Shown: in pieces, positions 42,930-52,560 of the stretch
Numbering within the stretch: the first letter of the stretch is position 1
Layout of the letters: each line of letters starts with the position of its first letter
Assembly (NCBI RefSeq): GCF_902497875.1
Contig: NZ_CABVHY010000016.1
Location: 62,001 to 126,000 of the forward strand
DNA length: 64,000 nt
Source: Pseudomonas fluorescens
GTDB taxonomy: Bacteria > Pseudomonadota > Gammaproteobacteria > Pseudomonadales > Pseudomonadaceae
Reading direction: 5' to 3'
Made by a program: the position numbers and the translations under genes
The notes under the pieces: generated by a model
Seen by the model: the letters and a program-made list of their open reading frames with translations, nothing else
Told to the model about the DNA's origin: nothing
Databases searched by the model: none

Positions 42930-43132
42930 GCAGGAGCTGCCGCAGCCTGCGATCTTTTGGCGGTTCTGGGGATTGCCAAGCATCAAGATCAAAAGATCGC
43001 AGCCTGCGGCAGCTCCTACGGGGATTGGGTGTATTCGGCAGATCTATGCCGAACGCGGTGATTGCGGGCATCGCGCAGATCTTTCGGCCAATCACGGTCG
43101 GCGTAGGAGCTGCCGCAGGCTGCGATCTGTTG
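42930..43132. repeat. Three GATCGCAGCC-family REP elements
   Basis: Copies at about 42931-42959 (plus orientation), 42986-43020 (inverted) and 43104-43132 (plus orientation) fill the gap between ffs and the peptidase gene. The first pair faces each other as in a REPIN. Confidence 0.8.
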
Positions 43133-43136
43133 ATTT

Positions 43137-44303
43137 TTACAGGTCTTGCACCACCTCGTCCGCCCGCCCACCCTCTTGCTGGATGACCAGATGAATGAAA
43201 TGCAATTTGGCGATAACAGGCGGCGGCAGGACAAAGGGGTAGAAATCGACCTGGCCCATGCTGCGTGACAGCTCATTGAGCATCCCTGCCAGTTCGATCC
43301 AGGCGTTGACGAAAGACAGGAATGCCGCGCCACCGGGATGCTGTGGATCGTAGAGGGTATCGAGCGCAAAGGGCTGATAGTCGAGGTCCATTTCCCGCGC
43401 GCTCATGCCAAAGCCCAGCGCGGTGTCGACCGCGTCCATCATGTGCAGGTAGTGAGCCCAGGTCTCGGCCCAGTCTTCCCACGGATGCATGGTGGCGTAG
43501 GCGCTGACGTAGCCCTGCTGCCAGTCGGCTGGCGCGCCTTGCTGGTAATGCCGCTCCAGCGCCTCGGTGTAGCTGGCACGCTCGTCACCGAACAGACCGC
43601 GGAACGGTTCCAGCCAATGGCTGCTGGCAATCAGTCGATCCCAGTAGTAATGCCCTGTTTCGTGACGCAAGTGTCCGAGCAGCGTGCGATACGGCTCGTG
43701 CATTTGCACCCGGACCTGCTCGCGGTGGACGTCGTCGGCTTCTTTTATATCGAGGGTGACCAGGCCGTTGGCATGACCGGTGGTGGGCGGCTTGCCTTGG
43801 AGGTCGACACCGATGAAATCGAAGGCCAGACCGGTTTCTTCGTCCATGGTTTTGGGGATCACTTGCAGGCCCAGGCTGATCAACTGTGCGACCAGCCGCC
43901 GCTTTGCCGTTTCGACCTTGCACCAGCGCTCGGGATTCTCGGCAATCGATAGATCGGGAATGGTCTGGTTCAGACTACAGGCTATGCATAGCGCATCATG
44001 ATCGTTGGCCGGCAGCAGCCAGTTGCAGGCGGCCGGGGAGTCGAGGTTGGCGCAGCGGCGAAATGCCCCGGTCTCGGGATCGGCGTCGAGTCTCCAGGTA
44101 TCCACCTGCGGGCCGGGTTGCAGCGAGGACAGGCGACTCTGCTGCGGCTGATAACCCAATGCCGCTGAACAGGCCAGGCATTGGCTGTTGCGAAAGAACA
44201 ACGACTGCCCACAGCGACAGTGCCAGACCTTGCTGTTGCTCGAGCTTTCGCCCATGAAGGGCGCGGCGATGCGGGAGCTGAGTTGTTCAAAGAAGCGGTA
44301 CAT
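43137..44303 (-). CDS. Putative zinc-binding metallopeptidase with N-terminal zinc ribbon
   Basis: A 388-residue protein. The N-terminus has a zinc-ribbon pattern (CRCGQSLF...CLACSAA, about residues 29-46). A gluzincin-type site HETGHYYW (HExxH) sits near residue 217. The rest matches the Pseudomonas 'putative zinc-binding peptidase' family of unknown substrate. No signal peptide, so cytoplasmic. It stands between ffs and ligA, on the same strand as ligA but behind a REPIN. Confidence 0.85.
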   Translation of the reverse strand: MYRFFEQLSSRIAAPFMGESSSNSKVWHCRCGQSLFFRNSQCLACSAALGYQPQQSRLSSLQPGPQVDTWRLDADPETGAFRRCANLDSPAACNWLLPANDHDALCIACSLNQTIPDLSIAENPERWCKVETAKRRLVAQLISLGLQVIPKTMDEETGLAFDFIGVDLQGKPPTTGHANGLVTLDIKEADDVHREQVRVQMHEPYRTLLGHLRHETGHYYWDRLIASSHWLEPFRGLFGDERASYTEALERHYQQGAPADWQQGYVSAYATMHPWEDWAETWAHYLHMMDAVDTALGFGMSAREMDLDYQPFALDTLYDPQHPGGAAFLSFVNAWIELAGMLNELSRSMGQVDFYPFVLPPPVIAKLHFIHLVIQQEGGRADEVVQDL

Positions 44304-44406
44304 GGCGATCTCTCCCTGGGGCCTGCCAAGACTAGATCATGATTGGGAGGCAAGGGTTCCATGGTTTTCAGGGAACTGCGCAGCCCAATGTGGCGAGCGC
44401 CGAACC

Positions 44407-44539
44407 TGTGGCGAGGGGGCTTGCCCCCGCTGGAGCGCGAAGCGGTCCTAAAATCGGCAACCGCATTGTGTCAGGTAGAGCCCATCTACCGGTTTTACGA
44501 CTGCTTCGCAGCCGAGCGGGGGCAAGCCCCCTCGCCACA
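44407..44539. repeat. REPIN (TGTGGCGAGGGGGCTTGCCC family)
   Basis: The arm at 44407 (TGTGGCGAGGGGGCTTGCCC) is repeated in inverted form ending at 44539. It abuts the ligA stop codon at 44546 and may act in transcript ending. A second copy of this family is at 63617-63760. Confidence 0.88.
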
Positions 44540-44545
44540 AATGCG

Positions 44546-46903
44546 TCACACCGAAATGTTGTGCTTGCCCAAAAACGCCACAAACGCCTCTTCATCCAGC
44601 ACCTTCAACCCCAACTCATTGGCCTTGGCCAGTTTCGAACCCGCTCCAGGCCCGGCGACCACGCATTGGGTTTTGGCCGACACGGAGCCAGCCACCTTGG
44701 CGCCCAGGCTTTCGAGTTTGTCCTTGGCGATGTCGCGGCTCATCAGTTCCAGCGAGCCGGTCAGTACCCAGGTCTGGCCAGCCAGTGGCAGACCTTCGAC
44801 GACCTTCCTTTCGCTGTGCCAATGCATGCCGAAGTCTTGCAGCTGCTTCTCGATCGCCAACGCCCGCTCAGCGTTTTCGGGGTTATCGAAGAACTCACGC
44901 ACGGCCTTGGCCTGTTTCTCGGCAAGCGCCTGGCGCAGGTCCAGCCAGTCGGCGCTGATCACGCCTTCCAACGAGCCGAACTTGTCGGCCAGTTTCTGCG
45001 CCCCGCCCGGCCCGACTGAAGGAATATGCAGCTTGTCGATCAGCCCACCCAGGGTCGTACTGGCTGCGAACTCCGCACCCAGTTCGCCCTGATCCTGAAT
45101 CTCCAGGCCGCGAGCCAGCAACTGTTCGATAACCGTGGCGTTGTGCTGATCCTGGAAGAAGCTGTGGATCTCGTAGGCGACTTCCAGCCCAACATCCGGC
45201 AAGTAGGTCAATACTGCCGGCAACGCCTGCTGAACCCGCGCCAGCGACGCCAGTGAGCGCGCCAGCACCTTGGCGGTCTCCTCGCCGACGTCGGGAATCC
45301 CCAGTGCGTAGATAAACCGCGCCAGGCTTGGCTTTTTGCTGTCGGCGATGGCACTCAGCAAGTTTTTGCTGGAGAGCTCGGCAAAGCCTTCGAGGTCGAC
45401 GATCTGTTCGAAGCTCAGGGTGTAGAGATCCGCTGGCGAGCCCACCAGACCTTCATCCACCAGTTGCTCGACGCTCTTCTCGCCCAGGCCTTCGATGTCC
45501 ATGGCGCGGCGCGAAACGAAATGGATGATTGCCTGCTTGAGCTGTGCGCCGCAGGCCAGTCGGCCGACGCAGCGATAGACCGCGCCTTCGCTGACGGTCT
45601 CGCGACCCTTGCTGCGCTTCACCAATTGCGTGCGCTCGACATGCGAACCGCAGACCGGGCAGCTCTCGGGAATCTGCACCGGCCGGGCGTTGTCCGGACG
45701 ACGCTCGGTGACCACTTGCACCACTTGCGGGATCACATCCCCGGCACGACGGATGATCACCGTGTCGCCGATCATCAGCCCCAGGCGAGCCACCTCGTCC
45801 ATGTTGTGCAGCGTCGCATTGGAGACGGTAACGCCCGCAACCTTGACCGGTTTCAAGCGCGCCACCGGCGTCACTGCACCGGTGCGACCGACCTGGAACT
45901 CCACATCGAGCAGCTCGGTGAGCTCTTCCATCGCCGGGAACTTATGGGCGATCGCCCAGCGTGGTTCACGCGCCCGGAAACCGAGTTCGCGCTGCGAGGC
46001 CAGGCTGTTGACCTTGAACACCACTCCGTCGATTTCATAGGGCAGCGCATTCCGCCGCTCACCGATGTCACGGTAGTAGTCCAGGCACTCGTCGATGCCC
46101 TTGGCCAGTTTCAATTCACGACTGACATGCATGCCCCACTGCTTCAACTGCTGCAGGTTGCCGATATGGGTGTCGGCAATATCGGCCGAGACCTGGCCCA
46201 GACCGTAGCAGCAGAACTCCAGCGGACGGCTGGCGGTGATCTTCGAATCCAGCTGGCGCAGGCTACCGGCAGCGGCGTTGCGCGGGTTGGCGAAGGTCTT
46301 GCCACCGACTTCCAGTTGCGTGGCATTGAGCCGCTCGAAACCGGCCTTGGACATATAGACTTCGCCGCGCACTTCCAGGGTCGCCGGCCAGCCGCTGCCC
46401 TGCAGCTTGAGCGGGATATTACGCACGGTTCGCACGTTGACGCTGATGTCTTCGCCCGTGGTGCCGTCACCACGAGTGGCGCCGCGCACCAGCACGCCAT
46501 CCTGATACAGCAGGCTGACCGCCAGGCCGTCGAGCTTCGGCTCGCAGCTGTACTCCACTGCCACGCCACCACCAAACAAATCGCCGGCCGGCAGGTCGAG
46601 GCCTTCGTTTACCCGGCGATCGAACTCGCGCATGGCGCTTTCGTCGAAGGCGTTGCCCAGGCTGAGCATCGGTATTTCATGACGCACCTGAGTAAAGGCC
46701 GAGAGCGCCGCACTGCCGACTCGTTGAGTCGGTGAATCGCTGGTCACCAGTTCTGGATGTTCCGCCTCCAGCGCCTTGAGCTCATTGAACAGCCGATCGT
46801 ATTCGACGTCGGGAATGCTCGGCTCATCGAGCACGTGGTAGCGGTAGTTGTGCTGATCCAGCTCGGTGCGCAACTCTAGAATGCGGTTTTTGGCGGCGGT
46901 CAT
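44546..46903 (-). CDS. ligA: NAD+-dependent DNA ligase
   Basis: A 785-residue ligase. Adenylation domain with the active-site lysine in EPKLDG, OB-fold, four-cysteine zinc finger (CPVCG ... CVGRLACGAQ), helix-hairpin-helix repeats and a C-terminal BRCT domain (GQTWVLTGSLELMSRD). Slightly longer than the E. coli enzyme, as usual in Pseudomonas. The start at 46903 was preferred over one seven codons earlier because of the family N-terminus TAAKNRILELRTEL. It follows zipA, 95 nt apart. Confidence 0.96.
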   Translation of the reverse strand: MTAAKNRILELRTELDQHNYRYHVLDEPSIPDVEYDRLFNELKALEAEHPELVTSDSPTQRVGSAALSAFTQVRHEIPMLSLGNAFDESAMREFDRRVNEGLDLPAGDLFGGGVAVEYSCEPKLDGLAVSLLYQDGVLVRGATRGDGTTGEDISVNVRTVRNIPLKLQGSGWPATLEVRGEVYMSKAGFERLNATQLEVGGKTFANPRNAAAGSLRQLDSKITASRPLEFCCYGLGQVSADIADTHIGNLQQLKQWGMHVSRELKLAKGIDECLDYYRDIGERRNALPYEIDGVVFKVNSLASQRELGFRAREPRWAIAHKFPAMEELTELLDVEFQVGRTGAVTPVARLKPVKVAGVTVSNATLHNMDEVARLGLMIGDTVIIRRAGDVIPQVVQVVTERRPDNARPVQIPESCPVCGSHVERTQLVKRSKGRETVSEGAVYRCVGRLACGAQLKQAIIHFVSRRAMDIEGLGEKSVEQLVDEGLVGSPADLYTLSFEQIVDLEGFAELSSKNLLSAIADSKKPSLARFIYALGIPDVGEETAKVLARSLASLARVQQALPAVLTYLPDVGLEVAYEIHSFFQDQHNATVIEQLLARGLEIQDQGELGAEFAASTTLGGLIDKLHIPSVGPGGAQKLADKFGSLEGVISADWLDLRQALAEKQAKAVREFFDNPENAERALAIEKQLQDFGMHWHSERKVVEGLPLAGQTWVLTGSLELMSRDIAKDKLESLGAKVAGSVSAKTQCVVAGPGAGSKLAKANELGLKVLDEEAFVAFLGKHNISV

Positions 46904-46997
46904 GGGTGTTCTCTCATAAAGCAAAAGAGCAGCCGAGGCTGCTCAATCTTGTAAATATGTGGCCCAGGGAGCAAACCAAAAGCCCCCTGCTTCGGCC

Positions 46998-47849
46998 TTA
47001 GCGCTTCTGGGTCAAGGCGCGGCGTTCGAACTCGACGATGCGCTGACGGTAGTGCTCGATGGTCTGGGCGGTCAGTACGCTGCGCTGATCGTCCTTGAGT
47101 TCGCCATTGAGTTCTTGCGACAGTTTGCGGGCAGCGGCAACCATCACGTCGAAAGCCTGTTTCGGATGACGCGGGCCTGGCAAGCCAAGGAAGAAGCTCA
47201 CCGCCGGGGTGCTGAAGTGATCGATATCGTCCAGATCGAACACACCCGGTTTGACTGCGTTGGCCATGGAGAACAGGATTTCGCCATTGCCAGCCATGCT
47301 TTCGTGACGGTGGAAAATGTCCATCTCGCCAAAACGCAGACCGCTTTCCAGAATATTCTGCAACAGTGCCGGGCCTTTGAAGCCACCGGCGTCGCGGCAG
47401 ATCACGCTGATCACCAGGACTTCTTCCGCTTGCGGCTGTTCTTTTTCCTGCGCTGCGCCGGAGGAGCGGGTTTCGTCCGGGTAGTCATCGTCACGGCTGC
47501 TGAAGCTCGGGCCGCCATCCAGGTCCAGATTGAGGTTCATGTCACCCTGATTCGGCTCACCGCTACGCTTGCCACGCTTGGAGCCCGAATCACGACCCTC
47601 CCGGGCAGGCATGCTCACCGACGGCAGATCATGCTCGTCCAGTTGCGGCTCCTTATGGGTGTCCAGCACCCGCGGCGGGCCCAGCAGTTCGGCGCTGGTG
47701 TCCTCGTCGGGCAAATTGGACAGGCTGCGGTCCAGGCGAAACTTCAGTTTGCCCTTGCCCCCGCGCATGCGGCGCCAGCCGTCAAAAAGAATACCGGCAA
47801 TAACTATAATGCCGATGACTATCAGCCACTCGCGCAGACCGATTTCCAT
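46998..47849 (-). CDS. zipA: Cell division protein ZipA
   Basis: A 283-residue septal-ring protein: N-terminal membrane anchor (LREWLIVIGIIVIAGILFDG), charged linker rich in Asp, Pro and Gly, and a C-terminal FtsZ-binding domain (about 145-275) with GSEL-like FGEMDIFHRHE. It tethers FtsZ to the inner membrane. The smc-zipA-ligA order is the standard one in pseudomonads. Confidence 0.95.
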   Translation of the reverse strand: MEIGLREWLIVIGIIVIAGILFDGWRRMRGGKGKLKFRLDRSLSNLPDEDTSAELLGPPRVLDTHKEPQLDEHDLPSVSMPAREGRDSGSKRGKRSGEPNQGDMNLNLDLDGGPSFSSRDDDYPDETRSSGAAQEKEQPQAEEVLVISVICRDAGGFKGPALLQNILESGLRFGEMDIFHRHESMAGNGEILFSMANAVKPGVFDLDDIDHFSTPAVSFFLGLPGPRHPKQAFDVMVAAARKLSQELNGELKDDQRSVLTAQTIEHYRQRIVEFERRALTQKR

Positions 47850-48106
47850 GTAATCCCGTGCCTCTATAAAAAATGCTGATGATAAAAGGGTTGAGCAAGC
47901 TGCAAACCCCTTTAAAACGTGGCGCCAACTCTATGTTCTGACAGGCGTTTTGCCCACGCATACGAAAAATTGACATTAAACTAGCACGACCCAAGACAAC
48001 TTTACACCGTCTGTCGCAATGGCTTTAGCCAATATGTCGATTGGCCAGCAAGTCGCGGAAGAAAAACCTCCTACACCTTATAGAAAATCGCCCTGCTCAC
48101 ACCGAC

Positions 48107-51100
48107 TTAAGCATCCACCATTGCCATCGCCTCCTCGACATCAACTGCCACAAGGCGGGAACAACCCGGCTCGTGCATCGTCACCCCCATCAACTGATCA
48201 GCCATTTCCATGGCGATCTTGTTGTGGGTGATATAGATGAACTGCACTGTCTGGGACATTTCTTTCACCAACCGGGCATAGCGTCCTACGTTAGCGTCAT
48301 CCAGCGGCGCGTCAACTTCGTCGAGCATGCAGAATGGCGCCGGGTTCAATTTGAAAATGGCAAATACCAAGGCCAGCGCGGTCAGAGCTTTCTCACCACC
48401 AGAGAGCAAATGGATGGTGCTGTTCTTCTTTCCGGGCGGACGCGCCATGATCGTCACCCCTGTATCGAGTAGATCTTCGCCCGTCAGTTCCAAATAAGCG
48501 CTGCCACCACCGAAAACTTTTGGAAATAGTGCCTGTAAACCACCATTGATCTGATCAAAGGTATCTTTAAAGCGATTGCGGGTTTCCTTATCGATCTTGC
48601 GAATCACGTTTTCCAGGGTGTCGAGGGCTTCGACCAGATCGTCATTCTGCGCATCCAGATAACGTTTACGCTCGGATTGTTGCTGGTACTCGTCGATGGC
48701 CGCGAGGTTGATCGCGCCCAGGCGCTGAATCCGCGCGGCAATCCGCTCGAGTTCTTCTTCGGCGGCTTTTTCGTTGAGCTGGGCATCCAGCGTGGCAAGC
48801 ACACCGTGCAAGTCGTAGCCGTCCTCGAGCAACTGATCCTCGAGGGCCTTGCGCCGCACGGTCAATGCCTGCCACTCCATGCGCTGCTGTTCGAGCTGGC
48901 CGCGGATCAGTTGCGACTGCTGCTCCGCCTGGCTGCGGCGTTTCTCGGCTTCGCGCAATTGGCGGTCGGCATCCTCCAGGGCGATCTGCGCCGTCCTGAG
49001 TTCTTCGTCGACCGTCATGCGTTTGTCGAGCAGCTCTTCGAGCTTCAGACGCAGCTCTTCAAGTGGCGCTTCACCCTCCTCCAGATTGAGGCTGAGCTGT
49101 TCGCTTTTTTCGGTCAGGCGCTCGGACTGTAATTCGAGCCGCTCCAGCGCCTGGCGAGTGGAATCATGCTGAGCCTTGAGCGACCCCAGGCGGACCGCCA
49201 GTTGATGGGCGTGGTCCTTGTGCTGGCGGGCTTCCTGGCGCACCCGATCCAGGCGTTCACGCAAGCTGTCACGCTGGGCCAGCAACAATTCGCGCTGTTC
49301 GGTATCGACCGCCATGCTGTCGAGCGCATCCTGCAATTGCAGACGTGCCTCGCCAACCTGTTCATGTTCAAGGGCACGCTGCTCGCCGAGCTCGGCCAAC
49401 TCTTCGTCGAGACGGGTGCGGCGCAAGGTCAGTTGTTCGGCCTTGGCCTTGCCGGCGGACAAGCGGGCTTTCAACTCGCCCTGCTGACGCGCCTCGTCCT
49501 GCAGCAAGCGGCGCAAATGCTCGCGGCCATTTTCTTGCTGGCGCTGCTGTGCCCGCAGGTTCTGCAGCTGGGTCTCCAGTGCTTCCACGGTCGCTTCACG
49601 CTCATCGCGCTCATCGCCCAGACGCTGGATTTCCTGGCCCCTTGCCAACACCCCGCTTTCGGCTTCGCTGGCGCGTCGCACCCGTAGAAAGTGCCGGCCA
49701 AGCCAATAACCATCGCGGCTGATCAGGCTTCCCCCAACCGCCAATTGGCCACGCAAGGCCAAGGCCTGCTCAAGGGTTTCCACCGGCCTGACCTGACCCA
49801 GCCAGGGCGACAGGTCGATCTCGGCTTCGACCTTGTCGAGCAGGCTGCCCGACACGCGAATGCCGTCGCTGCCAGGACTCAACAGCCGCAGGTCGCCCTG
49901 CTGGAAACCGGCCAAATCAAAACCGGCGAAATCATCGACCAACACCGCTTGCAGGTCAGCGCCCAGCACGGTTTCCACCGCCAGTTCCCAGCCGCTGTCC
50001 ACCTTCAGGCCCTGGGCCAGTCGCGGCCGTTCCGCCAGCTGCTGCTCACGCAACCATTGCGCGGTGCCGGTGCCCGGGTCGAGCGCGGCTTGCTGCAAGG
50101 CTTCCAGGGAAGCCAACCGGCCGTTGAGGCGCTGCAATTCGCCTTGAGCCTGTTGCTGTGCCTGGGTCGCGTGCTGCAATTCCTGGCGCAACTGCTCCAG
50201 GCGCTCGACTTGCCCCTCCTCGCTGGCCTGCAGATCCTCCAGCGTCATCTCGCTGACGGCCAACTGCTCGTTAAGTTCAAGGATTGCCGCGTCTTCCGGA
50301 TCGGCCGCCAGCAATGCACGCTCTTCAGCCAAACGGCGTTGCCGATCGGCGAGGCGTTCCATGCTGGTTTCCAGCTGCTGGATCCGCGATTGCTGAACCT
50401 CGGCCTGGCGCCGTGGCTCGGCGGAGCGCAGGTTGAACGAGTCCCACTGCTCCTGCCAGCCATGCATGGTGGTTTCCGATTCTTCCAGCGCAGCGGCGGC
50501 CTCTTCGGCGGCGGCACTGGTGATTTCCTGCTCGGGTTCGAGCATCTGCAGCTCTTCGCCGAGGGTTGCCAGCAAGGTGCGGTCGAGGCCCAGATGGGAT
50601 TCGGTTTCCAGTCGCGAACGCTCGGCTTCGCGCAGGTCGTCTTGCAGCTGGCGCAAACGTTGCTGACCGTGCTGGATGCTCTGCTCGACCCGGGCAATGT
50701 CGCCACCGACCGAATAGAAGCGCCCTTGCACCAGATTGAAGCGTTCGGAGAGGTCATGATGGCCATCACGCAGCCGCTCGATGCTGGCATCGGCATTGCG
50801 CTGCTCGGCGACCAGGGCTTCGAAGCTGACTTCCTGGGTGCCGATGATTGACTCGCGCTGCCCCACCTGCTCGTTCAAGGCCTGCCAGCGCAACGCCGAC
50901 AACTGCGCCTTGAGTTGACGCTCTTCGCCTTTATATTCCTGATACTTCTCGGCGGCCTGGGCCTGGCGATGCAGACGCTCGAGCTGGCGCTCCAGTTCTT
51001 CGCGCAGGTCGGTCAGGCGGGCGAGGTTTTCATGGGTGCGGCGGATACGGTTTTCGGTCTCGCGCCGACGCTCCTTGTACTTGGAAATCCCCGCCGCTTC

Positions 51101-51595
51101 TTCGATGAAGTTGCGCAGGTCTTCGGGCTTGGCCTCGATCAGCTTGGAGATCATGCCTTGTTCGATGATCGAGTAGCTGCGCGGGCCGAGGCCGGTGCCG
51201 AGGAAGATATCGGTGATATCACGACGCCGGCATTTGCTGCCGTTGAGGAAATAACTGTTCTGGCTGTCGCGGGTCACTTTGCGACGAATGGAGATCTCCG
51301 CATACGCCGCGAATTCCCCGACCAGAGTGCCATCGGAGTTATCAAACACCAGTTCAATGCTGGCCTGGCTCACCGGTTTGCGACTGGTGGAGCCATTGAA
51401 GATGACGTCGGTCATCGACTCGCCACGCAGGTTCTTTGCCGAGCTCTCGCCCATCACCCAGCGCACGGCGTCGATGATATTCGACTTGCCGCAACCGTTG
51501 GGCCCGACCACCGCCGCCATGTTACTGGGGAAGTTCACCGTGGTCGGGTCGACGAAGGATTTGAACCCCGCCAGTTTGATGCACTTGAGCCGCAT
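48107..51595 (-). CDS. smc: Chromosome segregation ATPase SMC
   Basis: An 1162-residue SMC protein: N-terminal Walker A GPNGCGKSN, long coiled coil, glycine-bearing hinge (about 510-620), second coiled coil and C-terminal ABC signature LLSGGEKALTALAL with Walker B FCMLDEVDAPLDDAN. It organises the chromosome with ScpA/ScpB. The start at 51595 gives MRLKCIKLAGFKSFVDP; an in-frame start 39 nt upstream is not supported. It begins 2 nt after the GntR gene ends, so the two may be co-transcribed. Confidence 0.96.
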   Translation of the reverse strand: MRLKCIKLAGFKSFVDPTTVNFPSNMAAVVGPNGCGKSNIIDAVRWVMGESSAKNLRGESMTDVIFNGSTSRKPVSQASIELVFDNSDGTLVGEFAAYAEISIRRKVTRDSQNSYFLNGSKCRRRDITDIFLGTGLGPRSYSIIEQGMISKLIEAKPEDLRNFIEEAAGISKYKERRRETENRIRRTHENLARLTDLREELERQLERLHRQAQAAEKYQEYKGEERQLKAQLSALRWQALNEQVGQRESIIGTQEVSFEALVAEQRNADASIERLRDGHHDLSERFNLVQGRFYSVGGDIARVEQSIQHGQQRLRQLQDDLREAERSRLETESHLGLDRTLLATLGEELQMLEPEQEITSAAAEEAAAALEESETTMHGWQEQWDSFNLRSAEPRRQAEVQQSRIQQLETSMERLADRQRRLAEERALLAADPEDAAILELNEQLAVSEMTLEDLQASEEGQVERLEQLRQELQHATQAQQQAQGELQRLNGRLASLEALQQAALDPGTGTAQWLREQQLAERPRLAQGLKVDSGWELAVETVLGADLQAVLVDDFAGFDLAGFQQGDLRLLSPGSDGIRVSGSLLDKVEAEIDLSPWLGQVRPVETLEQALALRGQLAVGGSLISRDGYWLGRHFLRVRRASEAESGVLARGQEIQRLGDERDEREATVEALETQLQNLRAQQRQQENGREHLRRLLQDEARQQGELKARLSAGKAKAEQLTLRRTRLDEELAELGEQRALEHEQVGEARLQLQDALDSMAVDTEQRELLLAQRDSLRERLDRVRQEARQHKDHAHQLAVRLGSLKAQHDSTRQALERLELQSERLTEKSEQLSLNLEEGEAPLEELRLKLEELLDKRMTVDEELRTAQIALEDADRQLREAEKRRSQAEQQSQLIRGQLEQQRMEWQALTVRRKALEDQLLEDGYDLHGVLATLDAQLNEKAAEEELERIAARIQRLGAINLAAIDEYQQQSERKRYLDAQNDDLVEALDTLENVIRKIDKETRNRFKDTFDQINGGLQALFPKVFGGGSAYLELTGEDLLDTGVTIMARPPGKKNSTIHLLSGGEKALTALALVFAIFKLNPAPFCMLDEVDAPLDDANVGRYARLVKEMSQTVQFIYITHNKIAMEMADQLMGVTMHEPGCSRLVAVDVEEAMAMVDA

Positions 51596-51597
51596 GC

Positions 51598-52257
51598 TCA
51601 GGCAACCGTCAACGCAGACAGCACCAGATCGCAACTGCGCTGGGCGTAGGCCGAGAGCACGACGCGAATCTGCGGCAAATCACGGGCCAGCACCGCGGCC
51701 AGCAGGCGCTCGAACAACTCCAGGAACTCGCTCATCTCAGCCTTGCGTTGCTCCAGTGCGAGGTAATACGCGCGGCTCATGGCCGGCTGCAGATTCTCGA
51801 CGGTTTCTTCCAGGTACGGATTATTCGCGAAGGGGTACGCCGCACGCATCACATTGAAGCTGTCTTCGACAAACGTCTGAATGTCCTGGCGCTCGTAACT
51901 GGCGATCAGGCGCTGCTGGATTTGCAGGAACGGCGCCATATCGGCCTGAACCGCCCAGCCATTGGCCACGGCATTGCCGAGCAGGATGTACAACTCACTC
52001 ATCAGCGTGCACAGGCTCTGCACCTTGTGCGCGCTGAGCTCGGTGACGTGGGCACCGCGCCGCGGCAGGATCGCAATCAGGTGGCGGCGTTCGAGGATCA
52101 GCAAGGCTTCGCGGACCGAGCCGCGGCTGACATTGAGGGCCAGCGTGACCTTTTGTTCCTGAATGCGCTCTCCGGGCTTGAGATCCCCGCGAATGATACG
52201 TTCGGCGAGGTGGTGAGCTATTTGCTCGGCGAGGCTGTCCGGCGCCTTGAACGTCAT
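51598..52257 (-). CDS. GntR-family transcriptional regulator (FCD type), divergent from xdhA
   Basis: A 219-residue regulator. An N-terminal winged helix (AERIIRGDLKPGERIQEQKV, then VSRGSVREALLILE) is followed by an FCD-type ligand domain (about 85-215). GGAAGGA precedes the ATG at 52257. Its position divergent from the xanthine dehydrogenase operon points to control of purine catabolism; palindromes lie between the genes. It also directly precedes smc, so the regulator and the essential gene may share a transcript. Confidence 0.88.
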   Translation of the reverse strand: MTFKAPDSLAEQIAHHLAERIIRGDLKPGERIQEQKVTLALNVSRGSVREALLILERRHLIAILPRRGAHVTELSAHKVQSLCTLMSELYILLGNAVANGWAVQADMAPFLQIQQRLIASYERQDIQTFVEDSFNVMRAAYPFANNPYLEETVENLQPAMSRAYYLALEQRKAEMSEFLELFERLLAAVLARDLPQIRVVLSAYAQRSCDLVLSALTVA

Positions 52258-52463
52258 GGTTTTCCTTCCAAACTCTTCGATCGGTACAAGCGGCGCAGTG
52301 TAACCCATTGCCGGGTAATGGCGCAGGGCGCTGATTGTAATGGCCAGGGGGCTGAATTTGGCACGAAATACGCAACAAACCCGGCACAAACACGCAAAAG
52401 GCAACCTATCCCGAGAGGGTCAATAATGAATAGAGGTGTCGTTAATCGGCAAATTTGAATTTC

Positions 52464-52510
52464 CTGACCTTTAAGTCAGAAAATCATTGACCGAAAAGTC
52501 AGACATGACT
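52464..52510. promoter_or_regulatory. Tandem TGAC-N6-GTCA operators before xdhA
   Basis: TGAC-CTTTAA-GTCA (52465-52478) and TGAC-CGAAAA-GTCA (52488-52501) are two copies of one palindrome, 23 bp centre to centre. AGTCA-GACA-TGACT (52497-52510) overlaps the second. They lie 50-95 nt before the xdhA GTG, a likely binding region for the divergent GntR regulator. Confidence 0.55.
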
Positions 52511-52560
52511 AAATTCAGCTCAAGTCGGTTAACAACAATAATGAGTCTGCGAGGCCTTCC

